Assembly (NCBI GenBank): GCA_905236065.1 | Contig: CAJONZ010000043.1 | Coordinates: 1 to 41,786, forward strand | DNA length: 41,786 nt | Direction: 5' to 3' | Source: an uncultured Bacteroidaceae bacterium | GTDB lineage: Bacteria > Bacteroidota > Bacteroidia > Bacteroidales > Bacteroidaceae | Shown: in pieces, positions 1-8,937 of the stretch | How the letters are laid out: each line of letters opens with the position of its first letter | How positions within the stretch are numbered: the stretch's first letter is position 1 | Notes under the pieces: model-generated | The model's database searches: none | Seen by the model: the letters and a program-made list of their open reading frames with translations, nothing else | Told to the model about the DNA's origin: nothing | Translations under genes and position numbers: made by a program

Positions 1-93
1 AATCCTCAAATAAAAAAGGGAAAATGTTTCTTGCTCCATTGAATCTTAGGTTTCCGGGCGTGAAACTATAATGAGTGAAAGGATCATCAAATG
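1..93. other. Non-coding window edge
   Basis: No open reading frame, RNA gene or clear signal is visible in these bases. They may be the tail of an intergenic region belonging to a neighbour outside the window. Confidence 0.4.
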
Positions 94-130
94 AAAGCGG
101 ACAAAAACAAATGCTGTTTTTGCCCACTTT
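94..130 (-). terminator. Stem-loop downstream of lysA
   Basis: Two 16-base arms (94-109 and 115-130) pair with 14 of 16 matches plus G-U options around a 5-base loop. The stem lies 26 bases beyond the lysA stop. Its A/T-rich half supplies a short U run on the minus strand, so it is a plausible terminator for the his-lys transcript. It may also serve a plus-strand gene lying to the left of the window. Confidence 0.55.
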
Positions 131-155
131 CTGTCTATGCTTCGGAGTTGATAAA

Positions 156-1313
156 TTAAAGTTCGTCAGATGTATAGCCGATGGGGAGGCGGCGGCAGTT
201 GTATCCGGAGGCCATAATCTCGCCATAAGCTCCGGCGGATAGCATGGCAATGAGGTCACCACGCTGGGTGCGGTTGAGAAGGATATCCTGGTCAAACACG
301 TCGGAGGACTCGCAGATGGGGCCAACAACGTCATAGACCTCGGCTGGCTGGTCACTGGAGAGATTGTAGGTCTTGTGGTGGGCATCGTAGAGGGCTGGAC
401 GGATGAGGTCGGTCATGCCTGCATCGACGATGGCGAACTGCTTGGCGGCACCTTGCTTCACGTAGTTTACACGGGTGATGAGGGCTCCACACTGACCTAC
501 GACGGCACGGCCCAACTCAAAGTGGACGGTCTGTCCGGGACGTAGGTGGAGGTACTGCGTATAGGTGTCGAAGTATGCCTTGAAATCGGGAATGGGGTGG
601 GCGAGTGGGTCGGAGTAGTCGATGCCCAGGCCACCACCGACGTTGATGATTTCTGGATGAAAGCCTTGTGACTCCAAGCGGTCTTGCAGTGCGTTGATGC
701 GGTTGGCCAGTGCGATGAAGTCGTCCATGTCGAGAATTTGCGAACCGATGTGGAAGTGCAGTCCCTTGAAGGCGATGTTGTCCATGGATTGGGCCAGACG
801 GATGACGCGCTCCATGTCTTCCATGGCGATGCCGAATTTGTTCTCGGCCAGGCCGGTGGTGATGTTGGCATGGGTATGTGCGCCGACATTCGGATTGATG
901 CGGAAGCAGACGGTCGCCTTCTTGCCTTTGCTGGCTGCAATCTGGTTAATGATTTCCAGCTCAGGAATGCTCTCGACGTTGAAGCAGAAGATGTCGTTGT
1001 CGAGTCCGAGTTCTATTTCCCAGTCACTTTTGCCGACACCGGCGAACACGATCTTATTGGCCGGGAAACCACAGGCAAGCACTTGCTCAATCTCGCCACC
1101 ACTGACACAGTCTATGCCCAGTCCGTATTCGTTGATGATTTTGAGAATCTTCGGATTGGCATTGGCCTTCACGGCGTAGTGGACAAAATAGTTGTCGTGT
1201 TGACGGGTCTCCGCATTGATAGCTTCGAGCGTCTGCCGTAGAATCCGCGTGTCGTAATAGTAGAAAGGAGTGCGGATGTTCGCAAATTTTTCTGTGGGAA
1301 AAAGGTTCTTCAT
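156..1313 (-). CDS. lysA: Diaminopimelate decarboxylase
   Basis: LysA removes CO2 from meso-diaminopimelate to give L-lysine, the last step of the DAP pathway, in the cytoplasm. The 385-residue protein is a fold-type III PLP enzyme. The PLP lysine sits in HYAVKANANP (about K49), a glycine loop GGGLGIDY follows near 225, and the substrate-site cysteine motif CESSDVFDQD is near 334. The C-terminal GAYGEIMASGYN is typical. Length is slightly below the usual 400-420 but all core motifs are present. It is the last gene of the minus-strand run and lies 89 bases after aspartokinase, the first enzyme of the same pathway; a strong hairpin fills that gap. The ATG at 1313 directly precedes the conserved N-terminus. 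Confidence 0.95.
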   Translation of the reverse strand: MKNLFPTEKFANIRTPFYYYDTRILRQTLEAINAETRQHDNYFVHYAVKANANPKILKIINEYGLGIDCVSGGEIEQVLACGFPANKIVFAGVGKSDWEIELGLDNDIFCFNVESIPELEIINQIAASKGKKATVCFRINPNVGAHTHANITTGLAENKFGIAMEDMERVIRLAQSMDNIAFKGLHFHIGSQILDMDDFIALANRINALQDRLESQGFHPEIINVGGGLGIDYSDPLAHPIPDFKAYFDTYTQYLHLRPGQTVHFELGRAVVGQCGALITRVNYVKQGAAKQFAIVDAGMTDLIRPALYDAHHKTYNLSSDQPAEVYDVVGPICESSDVFDQDILLNRTQRGDLIAMLSAGAYGEIMASGYNCRRLPIGYTSDEL

Positions 1314-1336
1314 GTTTGTGTGATGCTTTTTTGCAG

Positions 1337-1397
1337 TTGTGCGGTTTCTCGCTTACACATAATTTATAATAAAGTGTATAATCGAGAAACCGCACAA
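1337..1397. repeat. Perfect 15-bp hairpin between lysC and lysA
   Basis: Arms 1337-1351 and 1383-1397 are perfectly complementary. Inside the 31-base loop a second 5-bp stem (1354-1358 with 1374-1378) can form. The element starts 5 bases after the aspartokinase stop on the minus strand. No U-run follows it on that strand, so it does not look like an ordinary terminator. It may be an RNA processing or stability stem, or an attenuator that lowers lysA expression. Confidence 0.7.
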
Positions 1398-1402
1398 GAA
1401 TA

Positions 1403-2719
1403 TTAGTTGAAAAGATGGTCACTGAGTGCCTGGAGCGCACGTTTCTTGTCTTCCTCATGGATGAGGAACGAGATGTTGTGGTTGCTGCCTCCGTAGCTGA
1501 TCATGCGGATAGGAATTTCGGCGAGGGCGTTGGTTGCCTTCGACTCGAAGCCCACATTCTGTGACTCAAGGTCGCCCACGACGCAGATGATGCACATGTT
1601 CTGGTCAACCTCCACACGACCGAACTTTTTCAGTTCGTTGACGATGGCATTGAGGTGGGTGGTGTTGTCGATGGAGACGCTGACACCAACCTCGGCTGTG
1701 CAGACCATGTCGATGCTGGTTTTGTATTGCTCGAAGATGTCGAACACCTTGCGGAGGAATCCGTAAGCCAGTAACATGCGGCTGGAAGTGATGCGGATGG
1801 CCGTGATGTTGTCTTTGGCAGCTACGGCCTTGATTTTCTTCTTCTCAGTTTCGTTGCTGATAACAGTACCCGGCGCAGTTGGCTCCATGGTGTTGAGTAG
1901 TTTGACGGGGATGCCGGCGAACTTGGCAGGCTGCACACAGGTGGGATGCAGGATTTTTGCGCCGAAGTATGCCAACTCGGCAGCCTCTTCAAAGTGAAGG
2001 TGACTAACGGGTGAGGTCTTGTCAACAAAGCGCGGGTCGTTGTTGTGCATACCGTCGATGTCGGTCCAAATCTGAATTTCAGAAGCGCCGATGGCTGCAC
2101 CAATCAATGAGGCGGTGTAGTCGGAGCCACCACGTTGCAAGTTGTCAATCTCTCCGTATGCGTTGCGGCAGATGAATCCTTGTGTGATGTAGATTTCTTT
2201 TCCTGGATTCTCGTCAAGCTTCACCTTGATTTTCTCACTGATATACTCTAAGTCCGGCTCAGAGTTCTTGTCTGTGCGCATGAAGTCGAGCGCAGGAATC
2301 AGGCAGGCATTATATCCTTGTTCAAGCAGATAGTTGGTTACCATGTTGGTGGAGATAATCTCTCCTTGTCCAACGATGATTTTCTCCTCGAACATGGTGA
2401 ATATATTTTTGGTTGTGAAAGAACGGAGAAAGTCAAATTCCTCTTTCAGGAAACCTGTTGTGATTTTTTTGTACTCCTCAGTGGTGTAAAGCTCGTCAAT
2501 GTGTTTCTTGTATTTGTTCTCAAGCGCATTGATAAGTTCAAACGCTCCCTCTGGGTTCTTTTTGTAAAGATAATCACAGATTTCCAAAAGTGAGTTGGTG
2601 GTTCCCGACATGGCGGACAGAACTACGATTTTCTGTTCTCCGTCTGTAATCAATTTGACCACATCTTTCATTCTCTGAGATGTGCCAACAGATGTTCCTC
2701 CAAATTTTAGGACTTTCAT
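1403..2719 (-). CDS. lysC: Aspartokinase (monofunctional, ACT-domain type)
   Basis: Aspartokinase phosphorylates L-aspartate, the committed step to lysine/DAP, threonine and methionine. The 438-residue protein begins with the kinase motif KFGGTSVG at residues 5-12 and continues with an amino-acid kinase fold to about 280; a [11 protein letters not shown] segment and an RGGSDYTA motif are near 185-200. Two ACT-like regulatory modules fill the rest (about 300-435), as expected for a feedback-controlled enzyme. There is no homoserine dehydrogenase domain, so this is not a ThrA-type fusion. It sits 39 bases after the FtsE-like ATPase gene and is followed by lysA. Which amino acid inhibits it cannot be read from the sequence. 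The symbol is given by family; the paralogue could be named differently in other genomes. Confidence 0.92.
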   Translation of the reverse strand: MKVLKFGGTSVGTSQRMKDVVKLITDGEQKIVVLSAMSGTTNSLLEICDYLYKKNPEGAFELINALENKYKKHIDELYTTEEYKKITTGFLKEEFDFLRSFTTKNIFTMFEEKIIVGQGEIISTNMVTNYLLEQGYNACLIPALDFMRTDKNSEPDLEYISEKIKVKLDENPGKEIYITQGFICRNAYGEIDNLQRGGSDYTASLIGAAIGASEIQIWTDIDGMHNNDPRFVDKTSPVSHLHFEEAAELAYFGAKILHPTCVQPAKFAGIPVKLLNTMEPTAPGTVISNETEKKKIKAVAAKDNITAIRITSSRMLLAYGFLRKVFDIFEQYKTSIDMVCTAEVGVSVSIDNTTHLNAIVNELKKFGRVEVDQNMCIICVVGDLESQNVGFESKATNALAEIPIRMISYGGSNHNISFLIHEEDKKRALQALSDHLFN

Positions 2720-2758
2720 TTTCTTTTATTTTATTGAGTTTGTTTTTTTATTGTCTGG

Positions 2759-3565
2759 TCAAGCGTTCTCTTTTTCCCACTCATTCTCCAGTTCTTTCCA
2801 TCCTTCGTCTTGTGCCTCAAATTCTTCGCGGCGTTCATTCTCGATGGCTGTGGAGTCGTTGGTGATTTCCGTCATGTGCAGGTCTTTACAGTTGAAGACA
2901 CGTCCGGGGTATTCTTCCAACAAAGAAAGGTTATGGGTAATCATTAGGACGGATGAACCTCTTTGGCAGATATTGATAAGCAGCTCCGTGATTTGTCGGC
3001 TGGTTTCCGCATCAAGATTTCCCGTCGGCTCGTCAGCCAAGATAAGTTGGGGCTCGTTGAGGATGGCACGTGCAATGGCAATGCGTTGCTGCTCACCTCC
3101 AGAAAGTTCGTTGGGAAGTTTTTGGGACTTTTGCGTCATCTCCACCAAACAAAGTACCTCGTTGATACGCTTGTTGATTTCTTCTTTTTTCTTCCAGCCT
3201 GTGGCACGTAGCACAAAACGAAGGTTTTCCTCTACAGTTCGGTCGGTCAGCAACTGGAAGTCTTGAAAGATAACGCCCAATTTGCGGCGAAGTCCGGGCA
3301 GGTGTTTGCGCTTCAGCTTCAACATGTCGAAGTCCAGGACCTGGGCAACGCTGTTTTTATGTTCCAATGCCTTGCGCTGTTTCTTTTCTCCGTTGCAAGC
3401 CAACTCCCCATACACTGTTTTCAGGAAAGAACTCTTGCCAGAGCCAACCTTTCCCGTGATATATACGAATTCCCCCTCTGACACAGAGAAATTCACATTC
3501 TCAAGAATCAGAGAGTCGTCCTGGTAGACATTGATGTTTTCGTATTTTATCAGTGTTTGTGCCAT
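2759..3565 (-). CDS. ftsE: FtsE-like ABC transporter ATP-binding protein
   Basis: This is a 268-residue ABC ATPase. Walker A is GKVGSGKSS (about 38-46), the Q-loop is VIFQDFQLL, the signature is LSGGEQQR, Walker B is [12 protein letters not shown] and the H-loop is MITHN. The GEQQR signature and TGNLD D-loop are typical of the FtsE/LolD/MacB group; FtsE works with the membrane protein FtsX to control peptidoglycan hydrolases at the septum. No FtsX-like permease is adjacent. After the ATPase core there is an acidic, Glu-rich tail of about 40 residues ending EWEKENA, absent from E. coli FtsE. Its start overlaps the end of hisIE by 16 bases, so translation is probably coupled. FtsE is the likeliest identity; another MacB-group ATPase is the alternative. 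Confidence 0.8.
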   Translation of the reverse strand: MAQTLIKYENINVYQDDSLILENVNFSVSEGEFVYITGKVGSGKSSFLKTVYGELACNGEKKQRKALEHKNSVAQVLDFDMLKLKRKHLPGLRRKLGVIFQDFQLLTDRTVEENLRFVLRATGWKKKEEINKRINEVLCLVEMTQKSQKLPNELSGGEQQRIAIARAILNEPQLILADEPTGNLDAETSRQITELLINICQRGSSVLMITHNLSLLEEYPGRVFNCKDLHMTEITNDSTAIENERREEFEAQDEGWKELENEWEKENA

Positions 3566-4161
3566 GTGGGGTCGTGACGTTCTGCAAGTTCGGTTGCCAA
3601 GTCTTCAATTTTCAAGCCTTTGCTGGTGAGTAGTACGATGAGGTGGTAGAGCATGTCGCTTGCCTCATAGACCAGTCGCTCATTGTTGTTGGCAACGGCT
3701 TCAATGACAGCCTCCAGTGCCTCTTCACCCACTTTCTGTGCCATACGGTGGCATCCATCCTTAAACAGGCTGGTCGTGTATGAACCCTCTGGCATTTCTT
3801 CGTGGCGTTTTTCAATGAAGCGCTGCAACTCAACCAGGAACATGATGGGGTTTTCATTTACCTCATTCCAGCAAGTGTCGGCTCCCGTATGGCATACCGG
3901 GCCAACGGGGTTTACTTTTATTAATAATGTATCATTGTCACAGTCGTTTGCAATAGACACGACATTGAGGAAGTTTCCGCTGGTCTCACCTTTTGTCCAA
4001 AGCGTCTGACGGGTACGGCTGTAGAAAGTGACCTTTCCTGTTTCCACCGTTTTGTTGTATGCCTCCTCGTTCATGAATCCAAGCATCAGCACCTTGAGTG
4101 TCTTTGCATCCTGAATGATTGCCGGTACAAGGCCATTCAGTTTGTTGAAATCTATTTTCAT
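3550..4161 (-). CDS. hisIE: Bifunctional phosphoribosyl-AMP cyclohydrolase / phosphoribosyl-ATP pyrophosphatase
   Basis: This enzyme carries out steps two and three of histidine synthesis. The HisE part hydrolyses PR-ATP to PR-AMP, and the HisI part opens the purine ring of PR-AMP. The 203-residue length fits the fused form. Residues 1 to about 105 are HisI, with the metal-ligand stretch CDNDTLL and CHTGADTCW. Residues about 108-203 are HisE, with EEALEAVIEA and a helical YEASDMLYHLIVLL. It follows hisF with a 9-base gap, and its 3' end overlaps the FtsE-like gene. The early histidine genes (hisG, hisD, hisC, hisB) are not in the window, so the pathway is split. Confidence 0.95.
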   Translation of the reverse strand: MKIDFNKLNGLVPAIIQDAKTLKVLMLGFMNEEAYNKTVETGKVTFYSRTRQTLWTKGETSGNFLNVVSIANDCDNDTLLIKVNPVGPVCHTGADTCWNEVNENPIMFLVELQRFIEKRHEEMPEGSYTTSLFKDGCHRMAQKVGEEALEAVIEAVANNNERLVYEASDMLYHLIVLLTSKGLKIEDLATELAERHDPTWHKH

Positions 4162-4170
4162 ATTTTGTTT

Positions 4171-4926
4171 TTAAAGTCTTACGCTAATACCTTCTTCTCT
4201 TAAATATTTTTTCAATTCGGGAATGGGAATCTCCCCGAAGTGGAAGACGCTGGCTGCCAATGCCGCATCGGAATGTCCGTTGATAAACGTATCGCGGAAA
4301 TGCTCCTTCTTTCCGGCACCGCCACTGGCAATGACTGGAATGGTCAGGTTGTCAGAAAGGCGACGTAAAGCGTTGTCGGCAAATCCGTTTTTCACGCCGT
4401 CGTGGTTCATGGACGTAAAAAGAATTTCTCCAGCCCCACGTTCGTTGGCTTCTTTGGCCCACTCGAAAAGATTGCGCTCTGTCTCCAATCGTCCTCCGTT
4501 GAGGTAACAATACCATCCTTTTTCTGTCTGTTTGGCATCAATGGCCACCACGCAGACCTGTGAGCCGAAGTGGCGGGCAATCTCATCAATCAGTTCCGGG
4601 CGACGGATGGCGGCAGAGTTTACACTGACCTTGTCAGCCCCCGCGTTCAACAGGCGCTCCACATCCTTCAATTCGTTGATGCCTCCACCTACGGTGAAAG
4701 GGATGTTGATTTCCTGGGCAATCTTTCCGACCAATTCCGTAAAGGTCTTCCGACCCTCATGGCTTGCCGTGATGTCCAGATACACTAGTTCGTCAGCTCC
4801 TTGCTCAGAGTACGCCTTGCCTAACTCAATAGGGTCGCCAGCATGTCGAAGGTTTACGAAATTCGTTCCCTTCACCGTTTGTCCGTCCTTTATGTCAAGG
4901 CAGGGTATGATTCTTTTTGCTAACAT
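4171..4926 (-). CDS. hisF: Imidazole glycerol phosphate synthase, cyclase subunit
   Basis: HisF is the TIM-barrel half of IGP synthase. It receives ammonia from HisH and makes imidazole glycerol phosphate and AICAR from PRFAR. The 251-residue protein has the family signatures [14 protein letters not shown] at the start (catalytic Asp in CLDI), FTVGGGI near 80, [10 protein letters not shown] near 100, AIDAK near 130 and VIASGGAG near 200. The phosphate-binding glycine loops of both half-barrels are intact. It lies between hisA and hisIE in the usual order and is cotranscribed with its partner hisH. Confidence 0.96.
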   Translation of the reverse strand: MLAKRIIPCLDIKDGQTVKGTNFVNLRHAGDPIELGKAYSEQGADELVYLDITASHEGRKTFTELVGKIAQEINIPFTVGGGINELKDVERLLNAGADKVSVNSAAIRRPELIDEIARHFGSQVCVVAIDAKQTEKGWYCYLNGGRLETERNLFEWAKEANERGAGEILFTSMNHDGVKNGFADNALRRLSDNLTIPVIASGGAGKKEHFRDTFINGHSDAALAASVFHFGEIPIPELKKYLREEGISVRL

Positions 4927-4964
4927 CTATCTTCCAAGGTTTATGAAACCAACACTTCTTTCTT

Positions 4965-5693
4965 TTACGACCTGCTCAGAAACTTCGCCAACTCATCCAC
5001 CGTGATTTTCCCTTCGTAGAAAGCTTTTCCAAAAACGACGGCTGGGATGCCCGCCTCTTCCAGTGCGATGATGTCCTCCATTTTGCTGACGCCGCCGCTG
5101 GCAATCAGATGCATTTCCGGGAATGTGGCCATGATTGTTTTATACAGTCCAATGGCCGGTCCTTCCAGCATTCCGTCTTTTGAAATGTCCGTGCAGAGCA
5201 CATTTTCGATGCCCTTCTCAGTGTATTTCTTCAGGAAAGGCATCAACTCGTCGTTACCTTCCTCTTTCCATCCGTTGATGCTGATGAGTCCGTTTTTTAC
5301 ATCTGCACCCAAGATGACTTTTTGTGGGCCGAATTGCTCAACCCATCGGTAAAACATTTTGGGATTTTTCACGGCAATGCTGCCAATCGTCACCAACGAT
5401 GCACCGCTTGCAAAGGCGATGTCGATATCCTCGTCCGACTTGATGCCGCCGCCGAAATCAATCACCAACGACGTGTGGTCGGCAATCTTCTCTATCACTT
5501 TATGATTGACAATGTGCTGCGACTTTGCTCCGTCAAGGTCAACTACATGCAGACGTGATATTCCATACGATTCAAACTTTTTGGCAACTTCTACCGGGTC
5601 GTCGTCGTATATCTTCTTTGTGTCATAGTCGCCTTTCGTCAGTCTGACGCATTTGCCTTCTATGATGTCTATGGCGGGTATTATCTCAATCAT
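4965..5693 (-). CDS. hisA: ProFAR isomerase (phosphoribosylformimino-AICAR-P isomerase)
   Basis: HisA converts ProFAR to PRFAR by an Amadori rearrangement, feeding HisF. The 242-residue TIM barrel starts IEIIPAIDIIEGKCVRL with the catalytic Asp in PAIDI. It also has the motifs VDFGGGI near 77, GSIAVKNP near 105, the second catalytic Asp in CTDISKDGML near 170, and IASGGVS near 197. It is paralogous to HisF but distinguished by the GKCVRL motif. The start follows the hisH stop with no gap (5693/5694), which suggests translational coupling. Confidence 0.96.
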   Translation of the reverse strand: MIEIIPAIDIIEGKCVRLTKGDYDTKKIYDDDPVEVAKKFESYGISRLHVVDLDGAKSQHIVNHKVIEKIADHTSLVIDFGGGIKSDEDIDIAFASGASLVTIGSIAVKNPKMFYRWVEQFGPQKVILGADVKNGLISINGWKEEGNDELMPFLKKYTEKGIENVLCTDISKDGMLEGPAIGLYKTIMATFPEMHLIASGGVSKMEDIIALEEAGIPAVVFGKAFYEGKITVDELAKFLSRS

Positions 5694-6287
5694 TTACAAT
5701 TCAAAAAAGTTTTTTAGAATCCGTTCGCCCACGCTACCGCTTTTTTCCGGATGGAACTGTGTCGCATAGAAATTGTCTTTGTGCAGTGCGGCAGAGTAAG
5801 GTTGGATGTAATTCGTGGTAGCAATGGTAAAACTTGGCGAATAAGGGGCATAGAAACTATGAATGAAATACACGAACTCAGGTTTCTCAAATCCTTTGAA
5901 AATCGGCGACTTGCAATCTTCAATCGTGTTCCATCCCATCTGCGGCACTTTTTCCGCATGTTGCGTCGGCACGAATCGCTTCACGTCAATGTCAAAGATG
6001 CCCATACAATCCGTGTCATATTCCTCGGAGTGTCTGCACATCAATTGCATACCGATGCAAATGCCCAAGACGGGCTGAGTAAGGGAAGAGATAACTGCGT
6101 CCAAACCGCGCTCGCGCAAGTATTTCATCGTGGTGTTTGCCTCACCTTGTCCGGGGAATATCACCTTGTCTGCCTTGCGTAGCTCCTCTGCGCTGTCTGT
6201 TAAAATTGGTTCTATTCCCAATCTTTTTACCGCATTAATTACTGAGAAAATATTGCCAGCGTTATATTTTACAATCGCTACATTCAT
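5694..6287 (-). CDS. hisH: Imidazole glycerol phosphate synthase, glutamine amidotransferase subunit
   Basis: HisH hydrolyses glutamine and channels ammonia into HisF. With the ATG at 6287 the protein has 197 residues. The class I amidotransferase triad is visible: the nucleophile Cys in LGICIGMQL (C77), and His and Glu in QFHPEKSG near the C-terminus. An oxyanion PGQGEA segment is near residue 46. A GTG codon 18 bases upstream (6305) is open in frame, but the ATG start places MNVAIVKYNAGN exactly at the family N-terminus and is preferred. It is the first protein gene of the minus-strand run, only 26 bases after the tRNA-Thr 3' end. Confidence 0.95.
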   Translation of the reverse strand: MNVAIVKYNAGNIFSVINAVKRLGIEPILTDSAEELRKADKVIFPGQGEANTTMKYLRERGLDAVISSLTQPVLGICIGMQLMCRHSEEYDTDCMGIFDIDVKRFVPTQHAEKVPQMGWNTIEDCKSPIFKGFEKPEFVYFIHSFYAPYSPSFTIATTNYIQPYSAALHKDNFYATQFHPEKSGSVGERILKNFFEL

Positions 6288-6313
6288 CAATGTGTGTGTA
6301 CACACGACCTCTG

Positions 6314-6386
<73 letters not shown>

Positions 6387-6419
6387 ATCATCTTTGTCGT
6401 TTTTTTGAAATTTCGGGTG

Positions 6420-6450
6420 CAAAGGTAATATTTTTCTTGATTAGTTGCAA
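6420..6450 (-). promoter_or_regulatory. Bacteroidetes-type promoter for tRNA-Thr / his-lys run
   Basis: On the minus strand TTGC (6450-6447), a 19-base spacer and TACCTTTG (6427-6420) match the Bacteroidetes -33/-7 consensus. Predicted initiation is roughly 26 bases before the tRNA 5' end at 6386. The -33 box is the left half of GTTGCAAC, which is also used by the divergent pyrK promoter. Confidence 0.75.
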
Positions 6451-6477
6451 CCATTCGGCAAATGTTTTTTAATTTTG
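6445..6477 (+). promoter_or_regulatory. Promoter for pyrK-pyrD, divergent
   Basis: TTGC (6445-6448), a 21-base spacer and TAATTTTG (6470-6477) fit the Bacteroidetes consensus on the plus strand. The leader to the pyrK ATG is about 25 bases. The -33 box overlaps that of the opposite promoter in the palindrome GTTGCAAC at 6444-6451. Confidence 0.7.
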
Positions 6478-6509
6478 CGCCATAATAATTTGCATGTTAC
6501 CTGTTTTTC

Positions 6510-7286
6510 ATGAAGAAATACGTAAAGGATTTGACAATTTCTGAGATTTCTTACCCACACGAACGTTATGTCCTCTTGAAATTGACCGATACCGAAAATC
6601 TTCCCGATATTTTACCTGGACAGTTCGTGGAAGTGAAAGTGGAAGGAAGCCCCGACACTTTTCTTCGTCGTCCTATATCTATTAATTATGTGGATCGTGA
6701 GAAAAACCAACTATGGCTGCTCATTGCCATGGTGGGCGAAGGCACACGTACCCTTGGGTGCCTGAAGGTTGGCGACACACTCAACCTCGTTTTCCCCCTT
6801 GGCAATGGCTTCTCTCCTATGAGGAAAAAGGGAGAGAAAGTTCTTCTGGTAGGCGGTGGAGTAGGGGTCGCTCCCTTGCTTGAATACGGAAAAGTGCTCA
6901 AGGGACAAGGTGCGCAGCCCATATTTCTTCTTGGCGCACGTTCTGAAAAAGATTTACTTCTCTTGGAAATGTTCAAATCCATTTCCACCGTATATGTCAC
7001 CACGGAGGACGGCTCTGCGGGTGAGAAGGGCTTTGTCACCCAGCACAGCATCCTCGCTTCCGAGCATTTCGACCGCATCTCTGTCTGTGGCCCCAAGCCC
7101 ATGATGGTAAGCGTGGCCCGCTATGCCCGGCAAACGGATACCCCCTGCGAGGTCAGTCTGGAGAACATGATGGCGTGTGGCCTTGGTGCTTGTCTTTGCT
7201 GTGTGGAGAAGACAGTCCGAGGCAACGTCTGTGTTTGTCAGGAAGGCCCCGTCTTCGACATAAACGATTTAACCTGGAACATTTGA
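6510..7286 (+). CDS. pyrK: Dihydroorotate dehydrogenase B, electron transfer subunit
   Basis: PyrK carries FAD and a [2Fe-2S] cluster and passes electrons from the PyrD flavin to NAD+ in the class 1B dihydroorotate dehydrogenase of pyrimidine synthesis. The 258-residue protein has a ferredoxin-reductase-like FAD domain (RRPISI near 52, then GEGTRTL), an NAD domain beginning [13 protein letters not shown] near 111, and a C-terminal cluster domain with cysteines in [12 protein letters not shown] and the later VCVC pair (about 219-243). It ends one base before pyrD starts. The pairing identifies the holoenzyme as NAD-linked, suited to an anaerobe. Confidence 0.95.
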   Translation: MKKYVKDLTISEISYPHERYVLLKLTDTENLPDILPGQFVEVKVEGSPDTFLRRPISINYVDREKNQLWLLIAMVGEGTRTLGCLKVGDTLNLVFPLGNGFSPMRKKGEKVLLVGGGVGVAPLLEYGKVLKGQGAQPIFLLGARSEKDLLLLEMFKSISTVYVTTEDGSAGEKGFVTQHSILASEHFDRISVCGPKPMMVSVARYARQTDTPCEVSLENMMACGLGACLCCVEKTVRGNVCVCQEGPVFDINDLTWNI

Positions 7287-7287
7287 T

Positions 7288-8199
7288 ATGGCAGACATCA
7301 GCGTAAATATTGCCGGCATACAGATGAACAGTCCCGTTATGACCGCTTCGGGCACCTTCGGCTACGGCATCGAGTTTGCCGACTTCGTGGATTTCCGTGA
7401 AATCGGTGCCGTCATCGTAAAGGGTACGACCCTCCATCCCCGTGAGGGTAACGACTATCCCCGCATGGTTGAGACCGCTTCGGGAATGCTCAACTGCGTC
7501 GGCCTCCAGAACAAAGGTGCCGACTACTTCTGCACCCACATCTATCCGGAGATAAAGAATCTTCCCACCAACATGATTGTGAATGTCAGCGGCTCAAGCC
7601 CGGAGGACTATGCAGAATGTGCTGCCCGCATCGACGAGTTGGAAGCCATTCCCGCCATCGAACTGAACATCTCATGCCCGAATGTTAAGCAGGGCGGCAT
7701 GGCCTTTGGTGTCACGCCCGACGGAGCAGCCAGTGTTGTCCGTGCCGTTCGTCAGGCATACCACAAACCCATGATTGTGAAACTTTCTCCCAACGTCACC
7801 AACATAGCCGACATTGCCCTGGCCGTACAGGATGCAGGTGCCGATGCTATTTCCTGCATCAACACCCTCATGGGCATGGTCATTGACATCGAGCGCCGTC
7901 GCCCAGTGCTTTCCATCGCCACGGGCGGCATGTCCGGCCCCTGTGTGAAACCCGTGGCCGTGCGTTGTGTGTGGCAAGTGGCTAAGGCTGTCACGATTCC
8001 CGTCATCGGTCTGGGCGGCATCATGACCGCAGCTGATGCCATCGAGTTTCTCTTGGCAGGAGCCAGTGCCATTGAGATTGGTACCGCCAACTTCATCGAC
8101 CCCGCTGTCACCATGAAGGTTTCCCGTGGCATCAACGAATGGCTTGATGCCCACGGTTGCCGCTCGGTACAGGAAATTGTCGGAATGCTTGAAAGCTAA
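7288..8199 (+). CDS. pyrD: Dihydroorotate dehydrogenase B, catalytic subunit
   Basis: PyrD oxidises dihydroorotate to orotate with FMN, the fourth step of UMP synthesis. The 303-residue TIM barrel shows the class 1 signatures: [10 protein letters not shown] near 18, the FMN-binding KGTT, the substrate-site [11 protein letters not shown] near 128 with the class 1 active-site Cys region, INTLMGM near 191, and the phosphate loops ATGGMSG and GLGGI near 212-240. It directly follows pyrK. The B class is supported by the pyrK partner rather than by a single residue. Confidence 0.95.
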   Translation: MADISVNIAGIQMNSPVMTASGTFGYGIEFADFVDFREIGAVIVKGTTLHPREGNDYPRMVETASGMLNCVGLQNKGADYFCTHIYPEIKNLPTNMIVNVSGSSPEDYAECAARIDELEAIPAIELNISCPNVKQGGMAFGVTPDGAASVVRAVRQAYHKPMIVKLSPNVTNIADIALAVQDAGADAISCINTLMGMVIDIERRRPVLSIATGGMSGPCVKPVAVRCVWQVAKAVTIPVIGLGGIMTAADAIEFLLAGASAIEIGTANFIDPAVTMKVSRGINEWLDAHGCRSVQEIVGMLES

Positions 8200-8217
8200 C
8201 GTCATACTGTTTCTCTT

Positions 8218-8262
8218 TCTATAGTCTCTATAGCTTCTATAGTTTCTATAGCCCCTATAATA
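8218..8262. repeat. Five-copy 9-bp tandem repeat (TCTATAGnn)
   Basis: Units start at 8218, 8227, 8236, 8245 and 8254. The first four share TCTATAG with two variable bases, and the fifth is degenerate. The array lies 18 bases after the pyrD stop and 36 bases before the DUF3256 start. CTATAG itself is palindromic. Copy number may vary by slippage. Confidence 0.85.
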
Positions 8263-8298
8263 AATATAATAATGTGCAACGCACCAACGGAACAAAGA

Positions 8299-8877
8299 AT
8301 GCACTCTAAAATACTTTTCTTACTCTTCTTCCTTCTTGCCGCTCCCAGTCTCATGGCGCAGACCATGCGCGACATCCTCCGGCAAATGCCCGATACGCTT
8401 GTGCCGCTGCTTACCCGCAACAACCTGCTCGACTTTCCCGACTACATCGACAGCCAGATGAAGGCCGAGTTGAGTAACCGCCTCACCGGCACCAGCGAGA
8501 TGCTGCAACTCACCGACGACTATACCGTCATACAGACCAGCCCTGCCTCTACCATTCAATTGAAACTGCTGCCAAAAGGCAAGGCAAAAATCATCTGCCT
8601 TGTGCGCACCTACTTTGCCAACGACAGCATTGGCGACAGTCAGTTCAGTTTCTACACTTCGGAGTGGAAACCAATGAAGGCCAGCAAGATGCTTGCACTC
8701 AGCCGTGAACATAATGAATTTCTGCAACTCCGCCTTTTCGCCGCTGACACCCATTTGGAAGTCGTGCGCCGTCGTCCGCTCGACCTGCGTTTCGAGGGTG
8801 ACATGTCCGCACCTCCTGCCGCAGTTGTCAATCGTTTTCGTTGGGCAGGCAGTAAATTCGTTTCGATGAAACCATAA
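8299..8877 (+). CDS. Secreted DUF3256-family protein
   Basis: The protein has 192 residues if started at the ATG at 8299. An in-frame ATG at 8272 is possible, but the downstream start places a signal peptide (HSKILFLLFFLLAAPSLMAQ) at the N-terminus. The mature part has TMRDILRQMPDTLVPLLT, then NRLTGTSEML, and a C-terminal LDLRFEGDMSAPP. These match my recollection of the Bacteroidetes family DUF3256, whose function is unknown. It is probably periplasmic. It follows pyrKD with only a repeat between them, so it may be cotranscribed. Confidence 0.75.
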   Translation: MHSKILFLLFFLLAAPSLMAQTMRDILRQMPDTLVPLLTRNNLLDFPDYIDSQMKAELSNRLTGTSEMLQLTDDYTVIQTSPASTIQLKLLPKGKAKIICLVRTYFANDSIGDSQFSFYTSEWKPMKASKMLALSREHNEFLQLRLFAADTHLEVVRRRPLDLRFEGDMSAPPAAVVNRFRWAGSKFVSMKP

Positions 8878-8937
8878 TAACGTTACGACACCATAATTTA
8901 CAAACTTAAAAACATATCACTCAAAACTTAACCTAAC

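Noticed and set aside
2720-2758. Lysine riboswitch before aspartokinase
   Set aside because: Only 39 bases separate the genes, far too short for a lysine riboswitch, and no conserved elements are seen.
7672-8304. Minus-strand ORF ending in YRxYR repeats
   Set aside because: The repeated Tyr-Arg pattern is simply the translated 9-bp non-coding repeat joined to an antisense pyrD frame.
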